Source of the DNA: Micromonospora sp. R77
GTDB taxonomy: Bacteria > Actinomycetota > Actinomycetes > Mycobacteriales > Micromonosporaceae
DNA: 64,000 bases
NCBI RefSeq assembly: GCF_022747945.1
Contig: NZ_JALDST010000001.1
Coordinates: 4,526,001-4,590,000 of the forward strand
Reading direction: 5' to 3'
Part shown: piece by piece, positions 36,126-47,869 of the stretch
How positions within the stretch are numbered: the first letter of the stretch is position 1
Layout of the letters: the number at the start of each line of letters is the position of its first letter
Notes under the pieces: model-generated
Told to the model about the DNA's origin: nothing
What the model saw: only the letters and a program-made list of their open reading frames with translations
The model's database searches: none
Position numbers and translations under genes: made by a program

Positions 36126-37211
36126 TCACTTCTCCCGGACGGCGTGCAGGCCGTGGTCGACCAGGGGGGCGACCATGTCGCCGATCCGGTCGAAGCCGCC
36201 GCCCAGGGTCTGGCCGAGGGTGTGCCGGTAGTGGATGCCCTCGCAGATCACCGCGAGCTTGAAGCAGCCGAGCGCCACGTGCCAGTGCAGCGGGCCGACG
36301 TCGACGTCGCTGCGGCCGGCGTACCGGTTGATCAGCTCGTCGCCGGTGGGGAAGCCGGCCCGGGGCCCGATGCCGTCGGCCACCGGGTTGCCCTCGGCCA
36401 GCTCGCTGTCGCCGAGCACGCTCCAGTACGTCAGCAGCAGCCCCAGGTCGGCGAGCGGATCGCCGAGGGTGGCCATCTCCCAGTCCAGCACCGCGCGCAC
36501 CGCGACCGGGTCGACGGAGGCCATCAGGTTGTCCAGCCGGTAGTCGCCGTGCACGATCCGGCCGGCGTTGGCGCCCTCGGGGACGGTGTCGGCGAGCGCG
36601 TCGCGCAGCTCGTCGATGCCGGGCAGGTCGCGGCTGCGGGACCGGTCGAGCTGGCCGGCCCAGCGGCGGACCTGCCGGCCCAGGTAGCCCTCGGGGCGGC
36701 CGAAGTCGGCCAGCCCGGCCGTGGTCGGCTCGACCATGTGCAGCGCGGCGAGGGTGTCCATCATCGCCATGGCCAGGTCGTGCCGCTGCCCGTCGGTGAG
36801 CGGGTCGGTCTGCTGCCGGGTCCGGTAGACCTCGCCGTCGACCTTCTCCATCAGATAGAACGGCGCGCCGATCACCGCCTCGTCGGCGCAGAACAGCACC
36901 GCCGCCGGGACCGGTACGTCGGTCGGTGCCAGCGCGGAGATCACCCGGTGCTCGCGGGCCATGTCGTGCGCGGTGGCCAGCACGTGCCCGAGCGGCGGCC
37001 GGCGCAGCACCAGCTCCCGGTCACCGGCGCCGAGCAGATAGGTCAGGTTGGACTTGCCGCCGGCGATCAGCCGGGCGTGCAGCGGACCGGCCAGCTCGGG
37101 CCGGTGCTCGGCGAGGTACGCGGCGAGCCGGTCGAGGTCCACGCCCTTCGGCGGTCGGCCGGCGTCCGGTCCGGTCGTGGTCTGGGTGTGGTCGACGGCC
37201 GGCTCGGTCAT
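36126..37211 (-). CDS. Phosphotransferase-family protein (APH/ACAD10-like kinase fold)
   Basis: This 361-residue protein has the aminoglycoside-phosphotransferase fold. Lys-containing NLTYLLGAGDRELVLRRPPL is the nucleotide-binding part, HGDYRLDNLM is the catalytic loop and VLDWEMATLGDPLADLGLLL holds the metal-binding Asp. Proteins of this type next to fatty-acid genes are often called ACAD10/11-like kinases; true antibiotic resistance is not suggested. The ATG at 37211 was used because the domain begins soon after. It is convergent with cebR, 19 bp apart. Confidence 0.83.
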   Translation of the reverse strand: MTEPAVDHTQTTTGPDAGRPPKGVDLDRLAAYLAEHRPELAGPLHARLIAGGKSNLTYLLGAGDRELVLRRPPLGHVLATAHDMAREHRVISALAPTDVPVPAAVLFCADEAVIGAPFYLMEKVDGEVYRTRQQTDPLTDGQRHDLAMAMMDTLAALHMVEPTTAGLADFGRPEGYLGRQVRRWAGQLDRSRSRDLPGIDELRDALADTVPEGANAGRIVHGDYRLDNLMASVDPVAVRAVLDWEMATLGDPLADLGLLLTYWSVLGDSELAEGNPVADGIGPRAGFPTGDELINRYAGRSDVDVGPLHWHVALGCFKLAVICEGIHYRHTLGQTLGGGFDRIGDMVAPLVDHGLHAVREK

Positions 37212-37360
37212 CCGAACAGTTGATGGCAGGTCAGCCTCATTGTCAAGGTCGGATTTTCCGCCCGGGACATGCCTCGGCAACAGGGGCGAAACGGTCGGCC
37301 CGCAGGCTGGTCCCAGCCTGCCGACCGTGACGGCCGGCCCGCCGAGCGGAGGGACCAGAC

Positions 37361-38065
37361 ATGTTGCTGAGAGTTCGGGTGACGCTGCCGGACCGACCCG
37401 GCACGCTCGGGCAGGTGGCCCGGACCCTGGGCGTGGCCGGGGCCGACATCGTCCAGGTGGTGGTGCTGGAGCGGCTCGGCGGGCGGGCCGTCGACGACTT
37501 CACCGTGGTGTGGCCGGGCGCGGCCCGGGTGGAGCGGCTGCTCGCCGGGCTGGCCGCCATCCCCGGGGTCCGGGTGGACGGGGTGTGGCGGGCGATCGGC
37601 ACCCCGACCACCACCGGGCAGGACGCCGAACTCCTGGCGCAGATCGCCGCCAACCCGGCCGACGGGGTCGCCACCCTGGTCGACGCGGTGCCGGGGCTGC
37701 TCGCGGCGGACTGGGCGGTGGCTGCGGTCGTACCCCTGGACTGGGCCGCGCGCAGCGGCGGGCCGAGCGCGGCGACGGTCGGGCAGGCGAGCTGGCGGGC
37801 ACCGGTCCCGCCGCGGCTGCCGGAGGTGACCCCGCTGCGCGCCCGGTCGATGACCGCTCCCGACGGCACCCACTACGCGGTCGCGCCGTTCGGTCGGGCC
37901 GGCCTGGTGCTGGTGGTGGCCCGGGAGCACACCGGGCCGCTGACCGCCGCCGCGTTCCACGCCACCGAGGTGGACCGGCTGGCGCAGCTCGTCCGCGCCG
38001 GCGCGGTGATCCTCGGCGACCGGCTCGACCTGGTCGGCGGGCCGGCGGGCGTCACCGGCAGCTGA
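37361..38065 (+). CDS. ACT-domain protein
   Basis: This 234-residue protein has an N-terminal ACT domain (LLRVRVTLPDRPGTLGQVAR, then AGADIVQVVVLERLGG) and a second half with no recognised enzyme domain (ADWAVAAVVPLDWAARSGG to FHATEVDRLAQLVRAGAVIL). ACT domains bind small ligands, usually amino acids. The next gene also starts with an ACT domain, 91 bp on, and the pair may be co-transcribed. A regulatory or sensing role is inferred. Confidence 0.75.
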   Translation: MLLRVRVTLPDRPGTLGQVARTLGVAGADIVQVVVLERLGGRAVDDFTVVWPGAARVERLLAGLAAIPGVRVDGVWRAIGTPTTTGQDAELLAQIAANPADGVATLVDAVPGLLAADWAVAAVVPLDWAARSGGPSAATVGQASWRAPVPPRLPEVTPLRARSMTAPDGTHYAVAPFGRAGLVLVVAREHTGPLTAAAFHATEVDRLAQLVRAGAVILGDRLDLVGGPAGVTGS

Positions 38066-38156
38066 GCACGCGGAACGGTTGCCGGGCCGTCACCGCCGGG
38101 CAACGGCCCGGCAACAGCCGGCCGGCAGGGTGAGGTTCGGGGGAAGGGAGCCAACC

Positions 38157-39260
38157 ATGGCGCTGTGGCGGATCAGAGCCACCGTGGACGACCGGCCGGG
38201 TTACCTGTCGGTGCTCACGGCGAGCCTCGCGTTGCGCGGGGTCAACATCCTCTCCGTGCAGGTGCACACCACCGAGGCGGGGGCGGTCGACGACTTCCTC
38301 GTCGACGCGCCGGACGACCTCGACGAGGCCGGCCTGCTGGCCGCCGTCGAGCGGGGCCGGGGGCGGGACTGCTGGGTGGCGCGCAGCGAGGCGCGTGGCC
38401 TGGTCGACCAGCCGACCCGGGTCCTCGGCCTGGCCGCCTGGCTGGTCCGGGACCCGAGGCGACCGGACGGAGGCGCTGCGCGCCCTTGCTCGGCGCCGAC
38501 GTGGTCAGCTGGCGGCCGGCGGCGGGCCGGTCGGGGATCGGCGCGCACACCATGCTGCTGGCCGACCCGGCCGGCGGCCGTACGAGCTGCGCCGGGCCGC
38601 GCCCGGTTTCACCCCCGCCGAGTACGCCCGGGCGCAGGCGCTGGTCGAGCTGGCGGCGACCGTGGTCCGCCGGTCGGCCGACCGGGTCACCCTGCTGCTG
38701 CCCGACGGGGCGGAGCTGGTGGTCCGGCCGGCGACGGCGGACGACCTGCCGGGCGTGCTGGAGCTGCACGAGGCGTGTTCGGCGCGCAGCCGGCAGCGGC
38801 CACCTCAGCGGGGCGGCCGGCCCGTCGCCGTCCCGGCTGCGGCGGCTGCTGGAGCCGGCCCGGGGCTGACCCTGGTCGCGACGGCCACCGGCGCGGACGG
38901 ACGGCGGAACCGGTGGTGGCGATGGCGAACCTGCTCGGCGAGGGGGACGAGGCGGAGGCGGCGCTGCTGGTACGGGACGACTGGCAGCGGCGGGGTCTGG
39001 GCACCGCCCTGCTGCGTCGGCTGGTCGGGCACGCCGAGCGGGCCGGGTACGCCGCCCTGCTGCTGCACGTCCAGGCGCAGAACACGCCGATGCTGCGGAC
39101 CGTGGCCCGGCTGGGCCGGCCGATGCCGTCCGAGCGGGACGGTTGCCTGCTCACGGTCACCGTGCCGCTGGGCGTCGTGCGACCTCGGCGGCCCGGTGCC
39201 GGGGCGCGGCCGGCCACGCTCGCCGGCCCCGCGACCGTCGCCGCCGACCGGCCGCACTGA
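38157..39260 (+). pseudogene. ACT-domain/GNAT fusion protein, multiple frameshifts
   Basis: An ACT domain (LWRIRATVDDRPGYLSVLTA, then GVNILSVQVHTTEAGAVDDF) is followed by a linker and two acetyltransferase-like parts: LVVRPATADDLPGVLELHEA and, at the end, LLVRDDWQRRGLGTALLRRL with VQAQNTPMLRTVARLG. The coding frame changes at about 38460-38495, 38580, 38800, 38868 and 38905, with each piece fitting the next. A repaired product would be about 365 residues. Fusion of an ACT sensor to a GNAT enzyme suggests allosteric control of acetylation by an amino acid. The density of breaks is the highest in the window. Confidence 0.6.
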
Positions 39261-39376
39261 GCTGACGGTCGCGGGTCGCGACGCCCCCGGTGCCGCACCG
39301 GTGCCGTCCGAGCCGTGACCCTGCCGGCGCCGGGATTCCCGGTGCCATTGGGCCGACCTCCGGTGCGGGGGGCGGT

Positions 39377-39417
39377 ACGACGAACAGGGCCTCCGGTGCG
39401 GGGGCCCTGTTCGTCGT
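39377..39417. terminator. Bidirectional terminator between convergent genes
   Basis: A 15-bp perfect stem, ACGACGAACAGGGCC (39377-39391) with GGCCCTGTTCGTCGT (39403-39417), has an 11-nt loop. It sits between the convergent ACT/GNAT and aldehyde dehydrogenase genes, 8 bp from the stop of the latter. Confidence 0.8.
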
Positions 39418-39424
39418 GGACGGC

Positions 39425-40990
39425 TCAGGTGGCCGGGTAGCTGCTGTAGTCCGGGAAGTTGCCGTAGAGCCGGCCGTCGCCACCCACGGTGACCGCCTGC
39501 ACCAGCAGGTCGCCGCCGACGAAGGCACCCTTCCAGGAGGCACCCCGGCCGCCGAACGGCTCGTCCCGGTCACCGCGCGAGCGCGGCTTGTTGATGCCCA
39601 CCTTGAACGCCTGGAGGTCGACCGCGAGCTTCGCCGCCTCGTCGGTGTCGTCGCAGGCGAGCGAGGCCACCAGGGCCCCGTTGGAGGCGTTCATGGCGGC
39701 CAGCAGCTCGTCGGTGGTGTCCACCACGACGATGGTGTCGACCGGTCCGAACGGCTCGGCGTGCATCAGCCGGGACCGGCCGGGCGGGGCGAGCAGCACG
39801 GCCGGCGCCACGTACGCGGAGGTGTCCTGGCCGTCGAGGAAGGGCGCGCCGTCGAGCTTGCCCCGGTGCAGCGGGACCGCGCCGCCGCGTACCGCCTCGT
39901 CGACCTTGCGGCGCAGCTCGTCGGCCTTGGCGCCGCTGATCAGCGGGCCGAAGTCGAGTTCGGGCAGCGGGTCGCCGGCCTGCCAGCTCTCGTCCACGGC
40001 GAGCGGGTGACCGAAGCGCACCGAGCGGACGACCGGCAGGTACATGTCGAGGAACTCGTCGACCAGGTCGCGCTGGACCACGAACCGCGGGTACGCGGTG
40101 CAGCGCTGCTTGCCGTACTCGAATCCCTTCTTCAGGTGCGCGGCGAGCAGGTCCCACTGGGAGAAGTTCCAGATGCCCCAGGCGTTGAGCCCTTCCTGCT
40201 CGATGAAGTGCCGCTTGTCGGAGTCGAGCAGCGCGGCGGCGACCTTGCCGCCGTTGGAGCGCCCGCCGACGAAGGCGACCGCACCGATCTCGGGGGCGCG
40301 GACGAGCACCTCGGAGAGCTCCTCGCCGCTGCCCGAGAGCAGCGTGGCGGGCAGGCCGGCCCGGCGCATCAGCGCGTGCGCGACGGTGAGGCAGACGGCG
40401 CCGCCCTGCGAGGGGGTCTTGGCGATCACCGCGTTGCCGGCGAGGAGCTGCACCAGTTCCGCGTGGACCAGCACGCTCATCGGATAGTTCCAGGAGGCGA
40501 TGTTGCTGACCGGGCCGGGCAGCGGCTCCCGGCCGTCGGCGAGCATCCGGTCGATCTCCTGGACGTACCACCGGACGCCGTCGAGCGCCCGGTCCACATC
40601 GGCGCAGGCCAGCCGCCACGGCTTGCCGATCTCCCAGACCAGCAGCATGGCGAGCAGGTCGCGGTGGGCGGTGAGGGCGTCCAGGGCGTCGGTGACCCGG
40701 GCCTTGCGGTCGGCGAGCGGGGTCTGCGCCCAGTCGCGGTGCGCGGCGGCGGCGTGCGCGACGGCGGCGCGGGCCGAGTCGGCGTCGAGGCGGGCCAGGT
40801 CGACCAGGACGGTGTTGTCGACCGGGGTGCGGACCGGCGTGGGTGCGCCGACCGCCCGCCAGTCGCCTTCGATCAGGTTGTGCAGCCGGGTCCGGCCGTC
40901 GGCGGAGGACCCGAAGGCCTCCGGGGTGGCGGCCACCGCCCGGGCGAGGGTGTCGGACCAGGCGGTGCCGTCGGCGAGTCTGAGAGCCAT
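39425..40990 (-). CDS. Aldehyde dehydrogenase family protein (PaaN-like)
   Basis: This 521-residue NAD(P)-dependent aldehyde dehydrogenase-fold protein has an N-terminal coenzyme segment (NIASWNYPMSVLVHAELVQL, AVIAKTPSQGG), GSGEELSEVLVRAPEIGAVAF and a catalytic Cys in YGKQRCTAYP. The residue that normally serves as general base sits in the unusual context IEQEGLNAWGIWN rather than the common ELGGK pattern. The sequence resembles the PaaN group linked to phenylacetate degradation, but no other paa genes are nearby, so the substrate is open. It is monocistronic. Confidence 0.78.
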   Translation of the reverse strand: MALRLADGTAWSDTLARAVAATPEAFGSSADGRTRLHNLIEGDWRAVGAPTPVRTPVDNTVLVDLARLDADSARAAVAHAAAAHRDWAQTPLADRKARVTDALDALTAHRDLLAMLLVWEIGKPWRLACADVDRALDGVRWYVQEIDRMLADGREPLPGPVSNIASWNYPMSVLVHAELVQLLAGNAVIAKTPSQGGAVCLTVAHALMRRAGLPATLLSGSGEELSEVLVRAPEIGAVAFVGGRSNGGKVAAALLDSDKRHFIEQEGLNAWGIWNFSQWDLLAAHLKKGFEYGKQRCTAYPRFVVQRDLVDEFLDMYLPVVRSVRFGHPLAVDESWQAGDPLPELDFGPLISGAKADELRRKVDEAVRGGAVPLHRGKLDGAPFLDGQDTSAYVAPAVLLAPPGRSRLMHAEPFGPVDTIVVVDTTDELLAAMNASNGALVASLACDDTDEAAKLAVDLQAFKVGINKPRSRGDRDEPFGGRGASWKGAFVGGDLLVQAVTVGGDGRLYGNFPDYSSYPAT

Positions 40991-41434
40991 CGCATTCTCC
41001 TCAGGGTTGACCGGGGGAGCGGCGGCGTCGATGGCACCGCTGGTGTGGCGTACTGTCCCGCGCCGTCGAGCGCGGCGGCAACCGTACGCTCGTATGCCAG
41101 GACACCAGGCTCGCCGCCGGGCACCGACCGCGCGTGCGTGCGGCCACCGCCCACCGGCCTTGAACTGGGGGTACGCCTCAAAGCGATAGACAAACGTCGA
41201 TCATGTGATCCATCTCCGGCCGCCGTCGACCGGGTTACCCGTCAGTACGCACCAGGTGGTCCACCGGTTCAGCCGTACCTCCGGCGAACCTCCCGGTCCC
41301 GGATCGCCGACCGCCTCGCGGCCCTCTCCCCGCCGCGCCATCGCGCCCCGACCGCCCGGCCGCCGCACGCAGGTCGCCGAGCGGCCCACCCGGCGAGGGG
41401 CCGACACTCTGCCCGCCGCCTCCACGGTGGTCGC

Positions 41435-41469
41435 GGAGGCTACGAACTTGATGACAAAGATGAATCACC
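41435..41469 (+). repeat. Copy of the 5.4-kb element's terminal motif
   Basis: This 35-bp segment starts GGAGGCTACGAACTTGATGA and ends AGATGAATCACC. It matches the right end of the element at 5406-5643 (reverse strand) at about 26 of 30 positions. A weak opposite end, GATCCATCTCCGG at 41203, could make a 265-bp degenerate element, but the match is poor. Confidence 0.5.
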
Positions 41470-41517
41470 GCCCCGCCCGGCGGGGCAGAGCGTCGCCGGA
41501 GCCGGCCCGGAAACGCG

Positions 41518-41552
41518 GGACCGGCCGCCGGACGGGGTCCGACGGCCGGTCC
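41518..41552 (-). terminator. Terminator hairpin of the LPxTG gene
   Basis: A perfect 10-bp stem, GGACCGGCCG (41518-41527) with CGGCCGGTCC (41543-41552), can be extended by CGCG/CGCG with one bulge. It lies 18 bp past the stop of the LPxTG surface-protein gene. Confidence 0.6.
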
Positions 41553-41569
41553 GCGAGCGGACGCGAGGG

Positions 41570-42355
41570 TCAGCTGGTGAAGGTGATCTTGTCGCGCCGA
41601 CGGCGCAGCGTCATCAGCACCACGCCGCCCACGATCAGGGCGAGGCCGGTCAGCGAGATGCTGGTCGCCGCCACGCCGGTCAGCGGCAGGCCGCCCTCGC
41701 TGCCACCGCCACCGCCGCCACCCGCCGAGCCCGACGGGACGGCGGACGGGGTGACGGACGGGTTCTCCGACGGGCTCTCGGAGCCACCCGGCGTCGGGGT
41801 CGGCGTCTCCTCGCCCGGCGTGGACGGCGTCGGCGTCGGTGCCGGGGACTCGGTCGTCGCCGAGGGCGTCGGCGTCGGGGAGGCCGTGGTCGGGGTGCCG
41901 GCGCACGCGTGGCTCAGGTTGAACTTGTCGGCCGTGCCGCTGATGACGGCGCTGCCGTCGACCAGGGTCCAACCCGCCGGGGTGAAGACGTAGGCGTGGA
42001 TGGTCCGCGGCGCCTTGCCACCGGTGGAGTAGAAGTGGTCCGGGTAGGCGTCGGACGCGTCCGGCACCGTGACCTCGACCTGGTTGGTGCCGTCGGTGAA
42101 GGTCAGCTCCAGGCTCTGGAAGCTGCCGGACGCGTTGCCACCGGGCAGGACGAAGTGCCAACCGTCCTGGTTGTCCGCGAGGCCGGCGAACCGCTCGTCG
42201 TCGCACTGCTGCTGAGCCTGGGCCGCCGTGGTGCCCTTGTGGGCGGGGTTGAGACTGGTGGTCGACTCGGCCCAGGCGGGGGTGGCGAGCGCGAGAGTGG
42301 CCGTGGCGGCGGCTGCGGTGAGGGCAGCGCGCGCCACGTGCCGACGCTGTGGCAT
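41570..42355 (-). CDS. LPxTG-anchored surface protein
   Basis: This 261-residue exported protein has a signal peptide (AALTAAAATATLALATPAWA), then a domain of about 125 residues with two Cys (QQQCDDERF and LSHACAG), a Pro/Thr/Ser-rich wall-spanning linker, a poly-Gly stretch and a sortase signal LPLTG. A membrane helix and RRRRDK tail follow, all typical of sortase substrates. The folded domain (DGWHFVLPGGNASGSFQSLE, VFTPAGWTLVDGSAVIS) recurs in actinobacterial surface proteins; its ligand is unknown. No sortase gene is in the window. ATG 42355 directly precedes the signal peptide. Confidence 0.85.
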   Translation of the reverse strand: MPQRRHVARAALTAAAATATLALATPAWAESTTSLNPAHKGTTAAQAQQQCDDERFAGLADNQDGWHFVLPGGNASGSFQSLELTFTDGTNQVEVTVPDASDAYPDHFYSTGGKAPRTIHAYVFTPAGWTLVDGSAVISGTADKFNLSHACAGTPTTASPTPTPSATTESPAPTPTPSTPGEETPTPTPGGSESPSENPSVTPSAVPSGSAGGGGGGGSEGGLPLTGVAATSISLTGLALIVGGVVLMTLRRRRDKITFTS

Positions 42356-42572
42356 GAGAAATCCTCCGGGATGGGGAGAGGGGACGGCACATGATCCCAC
42401 CCCGTACCGCTGGTGCGGGCATCGGACGATCAGCCTGAGCTGGGACGACGTGCCGGCGGGAAGTGCAGACCGGGCAACTTCGCACCCGGTTTCCACGCGT
42501 GTCGCCGTAACACGGAACGCCGCTCCGGCGCTCCGCACCCGCCATGTGCGGGGCGCTCGCGGGGGCGGTGTC

Positions 42573-45596
<3,024 letters not shown>

Positions 45597-45603
45597 AATA
45601 GTG

Positions 45604-45648
45604 ATCTTGGACGGTTGTCGTTCCTGGTGAACGGCAACCGTCCAAGAT
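45604..45648. repeat. Palindromic repeat, copy A (likely terminator)
   Basis: A 45-bp imperfect palindrome begins ATCTTGGACGGTTGTCGTTC and ends GAACGGCAACCGTCCAAGAT. It lies 8 bp after the GH9 stop and touches the last base of the stop codon of the convergent DUF559 gene. A direct copy lies at 46742-46790 on the other side of that gene. Confidence 0.75.
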
Positions 45649-46602
45649 TCACGTGGGAGGCGTCCAACCGGCGGCGCGGAGGGCGCGGTGGAGGGTGGCG
45701 GCTGTCTCGTCGGGGTGGGCGCGGATCTGCCAGGCGGGGAAGCGGAGGATCCGGTCGCCGGTCGTCCAGATGTCGTTCTGGCGGCGCATGTCGTCGGCCC
45801 ACTGCCGGGCGTCCATGTGGTGCGCACCGTCGATCTCGACGTGCAGTCGCCACTCCCGCCAGTACGCGTCCAGCCAGCGGGTCCGGCCGGCCTGGTCCGT
45901 CCGGCGCTCCTGCAGGTCGGGCGGGGGAAGCCCGTGCCGGCGGCAGAGCGCCAGGAAGTGGAGCTCCGACAGCGCCTCCGCGCCACCGGCGATGTCGGCC
46001 ACCGTCCGTCGGATCAGGTGTCGTCGTCGGGCCCGGGGCAGTACGTCGACGACCGCGCCGATCTCCTCCGGCGACACCCGGCGCTGTTGGCAGGCCGCCG
46101 CCAGCACCAGCTGCGCCTCCCGCACGCCGCTCGCCCAGCCGGCCGCGTCGACCACCGCCCTGGCGGTGGTCGTCCGTGGCGGTCGGGCGAGCTGGAGATG
46201 AGCCTCGGGCAGCACCGACGTGCGGTGCACCAGGACCGCCGGCATGTCCGCCGGCAGACCGCGCATGATCCGCCCCGCCCGCCGGTCCGCCGGCACGAGA
46301 ACGTGCAGCGGTGCGGATCGCAGCCCCCGGACACCGCCCTCCGTGGCGGCCGTCGTGCCGGCCAGCACCGCTGCCCGGCCGGCGGCGAGCACGGCCACCC
46401 ACAGCTGCTGATCGCGGGTCAGTCGCCCGTTGCCGGTGAGCAGGACGCCGCGACAGATCGAGCGCCAGCGTCCGGAGCGCACCCGGCCCCGCACCAGGCC
46501 CGCGGTGAGCATCCGCGTCGCCTGGGCGCTGGTGAGCACCCCGGACTGCTCGAACGCCAACCAGTCCAGCGCGGACGCCTCGTCGTCGGGAAGCAGAGCC
46601 AT
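45649..46602 (-). CDS. DUF559/PD-(D/E)XK endonuclease-domain protein with AbiEi-like N-terminus
   Basis: This 317-residue protein has a winged-helix-like N-terminal part (LAFEQSGVLTSAQATRMLTA, then RWRSICRGVLLTG), as in AbiEi/DUF4095-type antitoxins. Its C-terminal domain resembles Vsr-type nucleases: WREWRLHVEIDGAHHMDARQ gives the Asp of the PD-(D/E)XK core and DIWTTGDRILRFPAWQIRAH the last strand. Such genes are abundant in actinobacteria and have no settled function. It is bounded by two copies of one palindrome, copy A at its stop codon and copy B 140 bp upstream of its start. A (GCACGCG)n run fills part of the upstream gap. Confidence 0.75.
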   Translation of the reverse strand: MALLPDDEASALDWLAFEQSGVLTSAQATRMLTAGLVRGRVRSGRWRSICRGVLLTGNGRLTRDQQLWVAVLAAGRAAVLAGTTAATEGGVRGLRSAPLHVLVPADRRAGRIMRGLPADMPAVLVHRTSVLPEAHLQLARPPRTTTARAVVDAAGWASGVREAQLVLAAACQQRRVSPEEIGAVVDVLPRARRRHLIRRTVADIAGGAEALSELHFLALCRRHGLPPPDLQERRTDQAGRTRWLDAYWREWRLHVEIDGAHHMDARQWADDMRRQNDIWTTGDRILRFPAWQIRAHPDETAATLHRALRAAGWTPPT

Positions 46603-46741
46603 CCGCCGAGACTGACCCGGACGCCCCGCCACCGCCGCCCCGAACCGCCTCACGCGCGTAACGCGCCGCGCCGCCCGCCCGCCGCCGCGCCGCCCCGCGC
46701 CGCGCCGCCCGCCGCGCGGCACGCGGCACGCGGCACGCGGC

Positions 46742-46790
46742 GAATCTTGGACGGTTGTCGTTCGTGGTGAACGGTATGTGTCCAAGATTC
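46742..46790. repeat. Palindromic repeat, copy B
   Basis: GAATCTTGGAC (46742-46752) and GTCCAAGATTC (46780-46790) are perfect inverted arms, with an inner part matching copy A. Over 47 bp the two copies differ at about 5 positions and have the same orientation. It lies 14 bp before the DUF488 gene start on the plus strand, so it may sit in that gene's leader. Confidence 0.7.
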
Positions 46791-46803
46791 GGGGCACTCT
46801 GTC

Positions 46804-47337
46804 GTGGTGGAGCGGGCGTTGGTGACGGTGGGGCACGGGACGGCCGACCGGGAGCGGCTGGGGGAGCTGCTGGTCGGGGCGGGCGTGGCGCTGGTGGTGG
46901 ACGTGCGACGGTATCCGACCAGCCGGACCAACCCGGACGTGCGGCAGGAGGCCCTCGAACAGTGGCTGCCCGAGGCGGGGGTCGCCTACCGGTGGGCGCC
47001 CGCCCTCGGCGGGCGCCGGCACCTGCGGGCCGGGGAGCCCGACCCGGACACCTGGTGGACCGTCGCGGCCTTCCGGGCCTACGCGGCCTACACCCGTACG
47101 GCGCAGTTCGACGCGGCGCTGGACGCGGTCCTCGCCGACGCCGCCCGGCGTACCACTGCGGTGCTGTGCAGCGAGAGCGTGTGGTGGCGCTGCCACCGGC
47201 GGCTGATCGCCGACGTCACGGTGCTCGGCCGGGGCGTGCCGGTCGAGCACCTGATGCCCGACGGTCGACTCAGCCCGCACCGCCCCGCCGAGGGTGCCCG
47301 CCGGCTCCCCGACGGCCACCTGATCTGGGACGGCTGA
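46804..47337 (+). CDS. DUF488-family protein
   Basis: This 177-residue protein matches DUF488: LVTVGHGTADRERLGELLV, VVDVRRYPTSRTNPDV near the start and the signature VLCSESVWWRCHRRLIADV. The Cys and His residues of that signature are thought to form the active or binding site. The biochemical role of the family is not established. GTG 46804 is the start; its 5' leader contains palindrome copy B. Confidence 0.85.
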   Translation: MVERALVTVGHGTADRERLGELLVGAGVALVVDVRRYPTSRTNPDVRQEALEQWLPEAGVAYRWAPALGGRRHLRAGEPDPDTWWTVAAFRAYAAYTRTAQFDAALDAVLADAARRTTAVLCSESVWWRCHRRLIADVTVLGRGVPVEHLMPDGRLSPHRPAEGARRLPDGHLIWDG

Positions 47338-47359
47338 CCCCGCGCGCCGACGGTGGCGC

Positions 47360-47866
47360 TCAGCGCGGCAGGTCGTCGGCGAGCAGGTCCATCAGCAGGC
47401 CGTCGTGCCAGCGGCCGTCCGCGCCGCGCTCGTAGCGGCGCATGATGCCCACCGGACGGAAACCCACCTTCGCGTACGCCCGGATCGCCGCGGTGTTCGC
47501 CGCCGCCGGGTCGACCGTGAACCGGTGGTGTCCGTGCTCCTCGACCAGGTGCCGGACCAGGGTCCGGATGGCGTCCCCGCCGAGGCCGGTGCCGCGTACC
47601 GCCGGGTCGAGGAAGACGTCCAGGCTGGCGTGGCGGTAGTCGGGGTCGGTCTCGGCGTACCACTGGATGGCGCCGACCACCCGGCCGTCGTGCTCGACGG
47701 CGTAGACGGTCAGCTCGTCGTCGGCCAGGTCGGCGCGGACCGCACCGGCCAGGTCGTCGTCGCCGCGCCACCAGCGCCGCACCTCCGGGGTGGCCCGGAT
47801 CGCCGCGAGGGCGGGCACGTCCGCCCCGGTCACCGGCCGCAGCGTCACCGACTGCCCCCGCAGCAC
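47360..47866 (-). CDS. GNAT acetyltransferase (AAC(6')/RimL-like)
   Basis: This 168-residue acetyltransferase has LRGQSVTLRPVTGADVPALA at the start, HASLDVFLDPAVRGTGLGGD as the acetyl-CoA loop and AIRAYAKVGFRPVGIMRRYE near the end. This profile is shared by aminoglycoside 6'-acetyltransferases and RimL-type enzymes, but the distance from known resistance genes cannot be judged here. It lies 3 bp downstream of bsaP and may be the last gene of the bioB-bsaP transcript. Confidence 0.8.
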   Translation of the reverse strand: MLRGQSVTLRPVTGADVPALAAIRATPEVRRWWRGDDDLAGAVRADLADDELTVYAVEHDGRVVGAIQWYAETDPDYRHASLDVFLDPAVRGTGLGGDAIRTLVRHLVEEHGHHRFTVDPAAANTAAIRAYAKVGFRPVGIMRRYERGADGRWHDGLLMDLLADDLPR

Positions 47867-47869
47867 GGC

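Larger units (their letters stand above)
40991..41569. other. Intergenic region with a repeat end, no gene
   Basis: This is a 579-bp region upstream of the aldehyde dehydrogenase and downstream of the LPxTG gene (both minus strand). I find no convincing gene. AT-richer DNA at 41170-41215 (AAAGCGATAGACAAACG) may be a promoter area. A copy of the repeat-end motif lies at 41435-41469 and a terminator hairpin at 41518-41552. Confidence 0.5.

Noticed and set aside
36126..37211. Aminoglycoside phosphotransferase for resistance
   Set aside because: The kinase fold is shared with ACAD10-like and other small-molecule kinases; no resistance context is present.
41203..41469. Complete second copy of the 5.4-kb element
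   Set aside because: Only the right end is convincing; the left match (GATCCATCTCCGG) covers about ten bases and could be chance.
39290..42394. Plus-strand open frame of 1034 codons over the aldehyde dehydrogenase
   Set aside because: It is antisense to an ALDH with intact motifs, and the product is repetitive and domain-free.
47360..47866. Aminoglycoside-resistance acetyltransferase
   Set aside because: The profile also fits general GNAT/RimL enzymes; nothing in the sequence or context supports resistance.
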